Source: Candidatus Fermentibacteraceae bacterium
GTDB lineage: Bacteria > Fermentibacterota > Fermentibacteria > Fermentibacterales > JCC-6
DNA length: 64,000 nt
NCBI GenBank assembly: GCA_016744855.1
Contig: JADGDO010000012.1
Span: 60,894 to 124,893, forward strand
Reading direction: 5' to 3'
Each line of letters begins with the position of its first letter. Position 1 is the stretch's first letter. A program made the position numbers and the translations under genes. Positions 58,804-64,000 of this stretch are shown here, piece by piece. The notes below the pieces were generated by a model. That model saw only the letters and a list, made by a program, of their open reading frames with translations. It searched no databases and was not told where the DNA came from.

Positions 58804-60556
58804 TGGACTCCTCTTCTGATAGTTTGTAACCTTTTTCCATGAATAATCTCATACATGCCTCGGCAACCTGTCTGTCGTAGAAAACACCTGAACCTGCTGT
58901 AATTGTCTGAAGAGCTTCATGCAGCCCCAAACTGGCTCGGTACGGTCTCATTGTAGCCATTGCCTCAACAACATCTGCTACCGCAAGTATCTTTGCTTCC
59001 AACCGTATTGCATTACCCTTAAGACCCAGGGGATATCCGCTGCCGTCAATTCTCTCGTGGTGCTGCAGTACAATATCTGCTACCGGCCAGGGAAAGTCGA
59101 TGGATTTTAATATGTCATATCCGTCTTCTGCATGTTCACGGAGAAGAAGCATTTCACTTCTTGTTATTGCTCCTGGTTTTGTGAGGATTTCAGTGGGAAC
59201 TGCCATTTTACCTATGTCATGGAGTATTCCGGAAATTCTGAGTCCCTCGATCATTTCAGATTTCATTCCCAGTTCTTTTGCAATTGCACACGCAAGATCT
59301 GCGACCCTCTTCTGGTGTCCGGAAGTGTAAGGATCTTTCATGTCTACCAGTCTGCTCATAGCAAGAACGACACCGTCTATGGTTTTCTGCAATTGTTTGA
59401 ACGCACTCATTCTACTTGTGATATCGGTAACAACGCATTCTGCAATTGAAACAGCAGCCTCTGTAAGTGTACTCATGGTGAAAGATGACCAGAAAGTTGT
59501 TCCATCAGCTTTTTTCAGAACTATTTCCCTGTCATCTATTCTGCCTTTAGCCTGAAGAAGGTTCATCAGACGCGCGTTCTCAGATGGATCAACCAGAATA
59601 TCTGACATTCTTACATTCTTGGAATTCTCCTCTGATATACCGAACATTCTTCTGAAAGCGGGATTCATTGAAAGAATCAGTCCATTCTCTCTTATCTCAC
59701 TCCTAAAAACGCCTACCGGAATTGTTTCTGAAAGCTTTTTATAGTTCTGCTGTGTCGTCTTCAAAGCCTTACGACTGTAAACCTGATCAGAAATATCAAC
59801 TGTTAGAACAACTACTCTCTGAACAGTTTTATCAGGATTCATTATCGCATAGAAATGCTGCGAAACCCACACATCAAGACCATTTCTCTTTTTGTTGGTC
59901 TTTACCTCAGGGACGAAAAACTCCCCCCCTGAGGTATAAACACTGATCAGTTTATCTCTATAATTGAAGAGGTAAGAGTCTGTGTCATCAAGCTTCAGTT
60001 GTATTCTTCTGTTATTCATATCAGATTTTATACTGGCGTCAGAATTATTCCAAATTCTCTTCCAGGCTTTGTTGTATGAAAGCAGATTTCCTACTGAATC
60101 ACGAACTGAAATACCGACTGGAGCATTGTTGATTATTGCGCTGTTCACGGCTTCGCGGCTGCGATACTCGTGCATCTGGCCCTCTTCGTTAGTTACATCC
60201 CGCATGATACAGAAAATGCCAACGGGTGAGTCCAGCTCTATCATTGGTACTTTTAGTGAGCTGAAAATACGGGTTTTGTTGTCTGCTTCGTTGAAGGTGA
60301 GGAGTGTTCGCATTGTAGTGCTGCTATGCATTGCAAGAATATCTGTTCTTGCATCTTCCTCAGCTGTAAGAGTGGCCATGATATCATCTGCCCTAAGACC
60401 CTCGGCTTTTTCCGGGGAGTCCATACCAAAGAAATCAGCAAAAGACCAGTTACATGTAAGGTAGCGCAGCTGGCTGTCTTTTATGTAGACAAGTTCTTTC
60501 GCCTGGTGAAAGGCAAGCTCCAGATAATGACTCAGATTTCCTTTATCATTTTTCAA
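58781..60556 (-). CDS. PAS-HD-GYP signalling protein
   Basis: A 591-residue cytoplasmic protein. Three PAS domains occupy about 10-125, 140-265 and 275-400, and an intact HD-GYP domain the last 190 residues: 'ILHDIGKMAVPTEIL', 'HHERIDGSGYPLGL' and 'ILAVADVVEAMATMRPYR' with the metal ligands. It should hydrolyse cyclic di-GMP under the control of its PAS sensors. The TTG is chosen because GGAG lies seven bases upstream; a TTG eight codons earlier has no ribosome site. The gene overlaps the end of pepF by 11 bases on the same strand. Confidence 0.88.
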   Translation of the reverse strand: MKNDKGNLSHYLELAFHQAKELVYIKDSQLRYLTCNWSFADFFGMDSPEKAEGLRADDIMATLTAEEDARTDILAMHSSTTMRTLLTFNEADNKTRIFSSLKVPMIELDSPVGIFCIMRDVTNEEGQMHEYRSREAVNSAIINNAPVGISVRDSVGNLLSYNKAWKRIWNNSDASIKSDMNNRRIQLKLDDTDSYLFNYRDKLISVYTSGGEFFVPEVKTNKKRNGLDVWVSQHFYAIMNPDKTVQRVVVLTVDISDQVYSRKALKTTQQNYKKLSETIPVGVFRSEIRENGLILSMNPAFRRMFGISEENSKNVRMSDILVDPSENARLMNLLQAKGRIDDREIVLKKADGTTFWSSFTMSTLTEAAVSIAECVVTDITSRMSAFKQLQKTIDGVVLAMSRLVDMKDPYTSGHQKRVADLACAIAKELGMKSEMIEGLRISGILHDIGKMAVPTEILTKPGAITRSEMLLLREHAEDGYDILKSIDFPWPVADIVLQHHERIDGSGYPLGLKGNAIRLEAKILAVADVVEAMATMRPYRASLGLHEALQTITAGSGVFYDRQVAEACMRLFMEKGYKLSEEESINSFRQG

Positions 60557-62357
60557 GCAGATTCTCCAGATCTGATACAAGAATATTCAGTTTTTTCATT
60601 GCTTCTTCAACCGGCACAGGAGTTTCGAGGTCAACACCAGCATCCTTAAGCAATTCAAGAGGTGGCTTGGAACCTCCCGATGAGAGGAAACTCAAGTAGC
60701 CATCAACAACGTTTTGCCCGTCATTTAGAATTCTGCTGCTTATAGCGGCGGCAGATGCAAGCCCAGTTGCATACTTGTAAACGTAGAAGTTGTAGTAGAA
60801 GTGAGGTATTCTAGCCCACTCTGTGCGGATCAGTTTGTCATCAGTGTCATACTCAAAAGCATCGCCGTGATAGAGCATAACAAGGTCAAGATAAGTCTTG
60901 TTCAACCAGTCTGATGAAAGAGATCCACCCTCTTCAACCTGTCTGTGAATCAGCAACTCAAATTCGGCAAACATTGTCTGTCTGAAAAGTGTTGTTCTAA
61001 AGTCGTTTATCTGACTGTCGATCAGGTATGCAATAATATCTTTGTCTTCTGTTTTGCTCATTAGATGGCTTGCGACAAGCATCTCGTTGGTAATGCTTGC
61101 CACTTCAGCTACGAGTATTCTGTAGTCTGACGTGTGGTAAGGCTGATTCTTACGTGAAAACCAGCTATGCATTGAATGACCGGCTTCATGAGCCATGGTA
61201 AAGACGGAATCAAGTGTGCCCGAGAAGTTGAGGAGCATGTATGGAGGGCTGTCATAGCAACCACCGGAGTATGCACCGCTTCTTTTACCAATGTTTTCGT
61301 ATCGATCTGTCCAGCGATCTTTAAAGCCTTGCTGGAGAGTCTCCACATACTCTTGCCCGAGGGGTTTTACAGCTTCAAGTGTTAACTTTTCTCCCTCAGT
61401 CACTGTGTACTCAACATCAACATCTTTTACTGTAGGGGTGTAGATGTCGTAGAGATGCATTTCAGAAAGACCCATTACTTTTTTCTTCATTCTGTAGTAC
61501 CGGTGCATAACGGGAAGACTATCATGAACAGAGCTGATAAGAGACTCGTAAACAGTTTTGCTCACTCTGTCGTGGAAAAGTGATGCTTCAAGAGCTGAAG
61601 GATAATTTCTTGCCTTTGCTTTGAAAATGTTCGTTCTCACTTGACCATCCAGCAGTGAAGCCAGAGTTTCAGTATTTCCTTCGATTTCACTGTAGAAGCC
61701 GGTGAATGCACTTTGTCTGACCTTTCGATCAGAGCCCTGAAGAAGAGGAATGAAATTACCGTGTGAAATTTTAACAGTTTTTCCGGTTGCATCTGTTATC
61801 TCAGGAAGCCTTGCAGGTATCTCAACATTGTTCAGCTTCCCGAAAGTTCCGCTGAAGCCTCTTGTGGCATCAGATGCCAGAACCATAATTCTTTCCTCAG
61901 GAGCGGAGAGAATGTAGGGTCTGTTGCGCAGGATGTCTTCCAGCCAGACTCTGTATTTTGATACAGGGGTATCATTAATCCAGCTTATCATCTTTTCTTC
62001 TGGAACTGAAAGCACTTCTGGATTAAACCAGCTAATTGATGCAGCAAGATTGTTCAGAAGATCCATTGCTTTCTGGTTCATTTCGCTGCCTGTTGAATCA
62101 GAAAGATCCTGATCCTGGATCATGTGAGAATAGGTGTAAATCATCTCTACTGTACGACTTGCTTTAAGTATAGCTTCTATTGTTTCGAGAAGGGTTTCTG
62201 GTGATTCTGTGGCTTTGTTTTTGTATGAGAGGAGTTTGTCTGGAAGCTCTGAAGCGCTTTGCAGGGCATTGTTCCAATCTTCAACTGTCTTATACATTAC
62301 CGTAAGGTCCCACGTGTCATTAACGGGAACGCTTGATCTTACAACGGGCTCTTTCAT
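60546..62357 (-). CDS. pepF: Oligoendopeptidase F (M3 family)
   Basis: A 603-residue zinc peptidase that degrades oligopeptides in the cytoplasm. The M3 active site is 'MAHEAGHSMHSWFSRKN' (HExxH) near residue 385, followed by the third ligand Glu in 'EVASITNEML'. Other PepF features: 'WDLTVMYKTVEDW' at the start, 'FNPEVLSVPEEKM', and 'FYVYKYATGLASAAAIS' near the end. The ATG has a GGATGG ribosome site. It is the upstream gene of a two-gene minus-strand unit with the PAS-HD-GYP protein and is divergent from an MFS gene. Confidence 0.93.
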   Translation of the reverse strand: MKEPVVRSSVPVNDTWDLTVMYKTVEDWNNALQSASELPDKLLSYKNKATESPETLLETIEAILKASRTVEMIYTYSHMIQDQDLSDSTGSEMNQKAMDLLNNLAASISWFNPEVLSVPEEKMISWINDTPVSKYRVWLEDILRNRPYILSAPEERIMVLASDATRGFSGTFGKLNNVEIPARLPEITDATGKTVKISHGNFIPLLQGSDRKVRQSAFTGFYSEIEGNTETLASLLDGQVRTNIFKAKARNYPSALEASLFHDRVSKTVYESLISSVHDSLPVMHRYYRMKKKVMGLSEMHLYDIYTPTVKDVDVEYTVTEGEKLTLEAVKPLGQEYVETLQQGFKDRWTDRYENIGKRSGAYSGGCYDSPPYMLLNFSGTLDSVFTMAHEAGHSMHSWFSRKNQPYHTSDYRILVAEVASITNEMLVASHLMSKTEDKDIIAYLIDSQINDFRTTLFRQTMFAEFELLIHRQVEEGGSLSSDWLNKTYLDLVMLYHGDAFEYDTDDKLIRTEWARIPHFYYNFYVYKYATGLASAAAISSRILNDGQNVVDGYLSFLSSGGSKPPLELLKDAGVDLETPVPVEEAMKKLNILVSDLENLLEK

Positions 62358-62496
62358 TTCTTTAATCCATCCTGAAAAAATTACAAAAAATATTTCTGAG
62401 AGTACATCGTAGTATATGCTTATCTTCTTTGCATCGCCATGTTTTGTGCTGTGCGGGAATTGTGATTATCTTCCTTGATCCTGAAAGGAAAATCTG

Positions 62497-63690
62497 ATGA
62501 AAACACCTCTCGTGAAACTTTTGGTAACCGTACTTTTACTCGGAGCTACTAGCACAATTTTTATGAGTGTTATGCCTGATTATCTAAGCAACGAACTAGG
62601 CATTGATGGAGAAGTACGTGGGGCTCTAGAGGTTCCAAGGGAGCTCCCTGGGTTCCTGCTTGTCTTTATCGCAGGATTCCTTGTTAGAATTCAGCGAAAA
62701 AAAGCGATTACCATGGTTTTTCTGGTCGGGATTCTTGCTTTTCTCGGATTTGCATTTCTTACGGATTCACTCCTTAGATTTGTTCTTTTTATGGTTATCT
62801 GGTCTTCTGCAATGCATGCTTTCATCCCCCTCAGAGATACAACCGCTATAGAGCTTGCTGGCTCCAGCAAAAGAGGGTGGGTTCTCGGGAAAGTCGGTGC
62901 TTACAGGTCAATCGGTCTAATTGTAGGTACTGCTGTAGTCTGGATTCTTATGAGTTTTCTCAAAACGGACTATAAAATTACCTGGATTGTCGGTGCAGTG
63001 CTCCTTATTCCGGGCCTGCTTGTAGCAATGAAACTTCCCTCCTCCATTGGGGAGAAGGAAAGGGTCACGGCAAAGCGATTCGTGTACCGAAAAAAATACA
63101 GATTGTTTTATGCGCTGTGTATGCTTTTCGGAGCAAGGAAACAAATTTTTCTAACTTTCGCTCCATGGCTTCTTGTTTCAGTTTACCATCAGAAAGCACC
63201 GCAACTTGCTCTGGCGATGGGTGCAAGTGCTCTCATCGGTATTTTCCTGAAGCCTTTCTTCGGTAGGTTGATAGACAAGCTGGGGGAGAGAACGGTTCTA
63301 ATGGCGGATGCTGTTTTAATACTTTTACTAAGCACTGCTTATGCTGTTATCCCTAATGTTGCCGGTCCTGTAATTGCTCTGGCGCTTCTCTACTGTTTTT
63401 TCGTTATGGATGAACTTCTTTTCAGCCTTTCTATGGCCAGGACAACATATCTTTCAAGTATCATTGAAAATGAATCAGAAATGGTCCCTACGATAGGTCT
63501 GGGGGGAACTATTGATCACATAGTTTCAATGGCAGTACCGGTGATTGGCGGAGTTCTGTGGGTTAAGGTGGGATCATGGTCTGTTTTTGCAATGGCCGGC
63601 CTTGTAGCAGTGATTACTTTCTTCACTGTTTCTACAATGAAGAAGAGCAGCTTACATCACACTGATAATGACTTGATTACCGGTTCATAA
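62497..63690 (+). CDS. MFS transporter
   Basis: A 397-residue protein with eleven to twelve hydrophobic helices. Between the first and second groups is the MFS-type 'GALEVPRELPGFLLVFIAGFL' loop region (part), and 'RGWVLGKVGAYRSIGLIVGTAVVWIL' (part) has the conserved Gly and Arg of helix 4-5. The second half repeats the pattern with 'GIFLKPFFGRLIDKLGERTVLM' (part), like the MFS loop 'G-R-(L/I)-x-D-(K/R)-x-G-x-R'. Substrate unknown. GAAAGGAAA precedes the ATG. The end overlaps the convergent GAF-like gene by 14 bases. Confidence 0.85.
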   Translation: MKTPLVKLLVTVLLLGATSTIFMSVMPDYLSNELGIDGEVRGALEVPRELPGFLLVFIAGFLVRIQRKKAITMVFLVGILAFLGFAFLTDSLLRFVLFMVIWSSAMHAFIPLRDTTAIELAGSSKRGWVLGKVGAYRSIGLIVGTAVVWILMSFLKTDYKITWIVGAVLLIPGLLVAMKLPSSIGEKERVTAKRFVYRKKYRLFYALCMLFGARKQIFLTFAPWLLVSVYHQKAPQLALAMGASALIGIFLKPFFGRLIDKLGERTVLMADAVLILLLSTAYAVIPNVAGPVIALALLYCFFVMDELLFSLSMARTTYLSSIIENESEMVPTIGLGGTIDHIVSMAVPVIGGVLWVKVGSWSVFAMAGLVAVITFFTVSTMKKSSLHHTDNDLITGS

Positions 63691-64000
63691 ACCTTGAGAT
63701 GCATGTTTCCAGCACGTCAGCCATCATTTCCAGACGGCTCCGGGCTTTTGTGCACATCGATCCCCGACCGGCAAAAAGAAGCACATCAACACTTCCATCA
63801 GGAGACAGAACAGGAATAATTGCTCCCCCCTCGGGGAATGAAATTTCAGTTTCAAAAGGCAACCTGTCTGAAGACAGATATTGGGGTTTGCTGAAGTCCA
63901 GCTCTGTTGGAGCCTCACAAAACTCAGGTGGTACATTCTGACCATCAAGGAGTTCAAATCGACCGTTCTTGCGTACATAAATACCGCATGAGGGCAGGAA
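63677..64000 (-). CDS. Partial GAF-like domain protein, C-terminal end
   Basis: A frame that is open from the window edge to a stop near 63677, about 107 residues. It reads as the C-terminal half of a GAF domain: a 'SCGIYVRKNGRFELL' strand pair, then 'ISFPEGGAIIPVLSPDGSVDVLLFAGRG' (part: AIIPVLSPDGSVDVLLF) and a closing helix 'RLEMMADVLETCISRFMNR'. The 'PV...GS..GVLLF' type ending is common in GAF proteins. The remainder lies outside, so the catalytic or regulatory partner domain cannot be told. It converges on the MFS gene. Confidence 0.65.
   Translation of the reverse strand, partial: FLPSCGIYVRKNGRFELLDGQNVPPEFCEAPTELDFSKPQYLSSDRLPFETEISFPEGGAIIPVLSPDGSVDVLLFAGRGSMCTKARSRLEMMADVLETCISRFMNR

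Noticed and set aside
62358..62496. Regulatory RNA in the pepF/MFS gap
   Set aside because: The gap is AT-rich with no stable stem or terminator; only ribosome sites of the two genes are clear.
63724..63978. Minus-strand reading frame in another phase at the window end
   Set aside because: It has a Cys/Leu-rich composition without a domain, while the frame ending at 63677 is open to the edge and shows a GAF-like pattern.

Overview
The window reads as a compact chromosomal segment of a Gram-negative (diderm) bacterium with moderate GC by eye, standard genetic code and many TTG/GTG starts. Evidence for two membranes: a BamD-like lipoprotein, a LolA-like carrier, SurA-like periplasmic isomerases, a YajC subunit and many lipoproteins. 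Two lipoproteins carry the linker C-x-D-S-(S/T)-G-P-S after the lipobox, and large secreted beta-sandwich proteins are present. I associate this combination with FCB-group candidate phyla such as Fermentibacteria, but that placement is inference. No tRNA, rRNA, CRISPR array, insertion sequence or prophage was seen.

Layout. 1-3798: C-terminal end of a secreted M6/MAM-like protein and an eight-repeat lipoprotein. 3805-6671 (minus): a membrane pair, one intact HD-GYP protein and one with degraded HD-GYP motifs. 6871-10312: a radical SAM protein, shikimate dehydrogenase, a HydE-like radical SAM enzyme and, convergently, shikimate kinase. 10407-22428: a long plus-strand run with an HU-glycogen-binding-domain fusion, FtsK, a LytR_C lipoprotein, LolA, RimO, TPR lipoproteins, BamD, NadD, PilT, NfeD, a stomatin-like protein, DapA and DapB. 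22525-25519: Memo plus AMMECR1, a coiled-coil lipoprotein, a GIN-domain membrane protein and a small membrane protein. 25511-27925 (minus): a STAS-like protein, a lipoprotein and a drug/metabolite-type transporter. 27993-32992: a zinc-ribbon/NHL propeller protein, thiol peroxidase, a YwbE-like protein, a double adenylate kinase and a cysteine-containing PAS histidine kinase. 33001-42308: mostly secreted or signalling accessory genes, including a TPR-PAS hybrid kinase, a methyltransferase, an S41-like protease and a DUF2239 protein. 42463-43108: a small HTH regulator with a membrane partner under a strongly palindromic promoter. 43179-46563: tyrS (minus), upp and an M23 peptidase. 46560-58803: one long operon-like run of mfd, four PpiC/SurA-type genes, an S4 protein, ftsE, ftsX, yajC, def, fmt and a DUF116 protein. 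58781-62357 (minus): a PAS-HD-GYP protein and PepF. 62497-64000: an MFS transporter and the end of a GAF-like gene.

The genes form three main themes: envelope building and outer-membrane protein biogenesis (FtsK, LytR_C, LolA, BamD, SurA set, FtsEX, YajC, M23), housekeeping metabolism and translation (AroE/AroK, DapA/B, NadD, RimO, TyrS, Def/Fmt, Upp, Adk, Mfd), and signalling (two intact and one degenerate HD-GYP proteins, two histidine kinases, a STAS protein).

Genes are tightly packed. No gene-free stretch exceeds 300 bases. The largest gaps (38075-38337, 34260-34448, 42309-42462, 62358-62496, 25871-26003) hold promoter-like or palindromic sequence described below, or in the cases of 34260-34448 and 62358-62496 nothing I could name with confidence. 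Functions come from motif recognition by eye. No database search was run.
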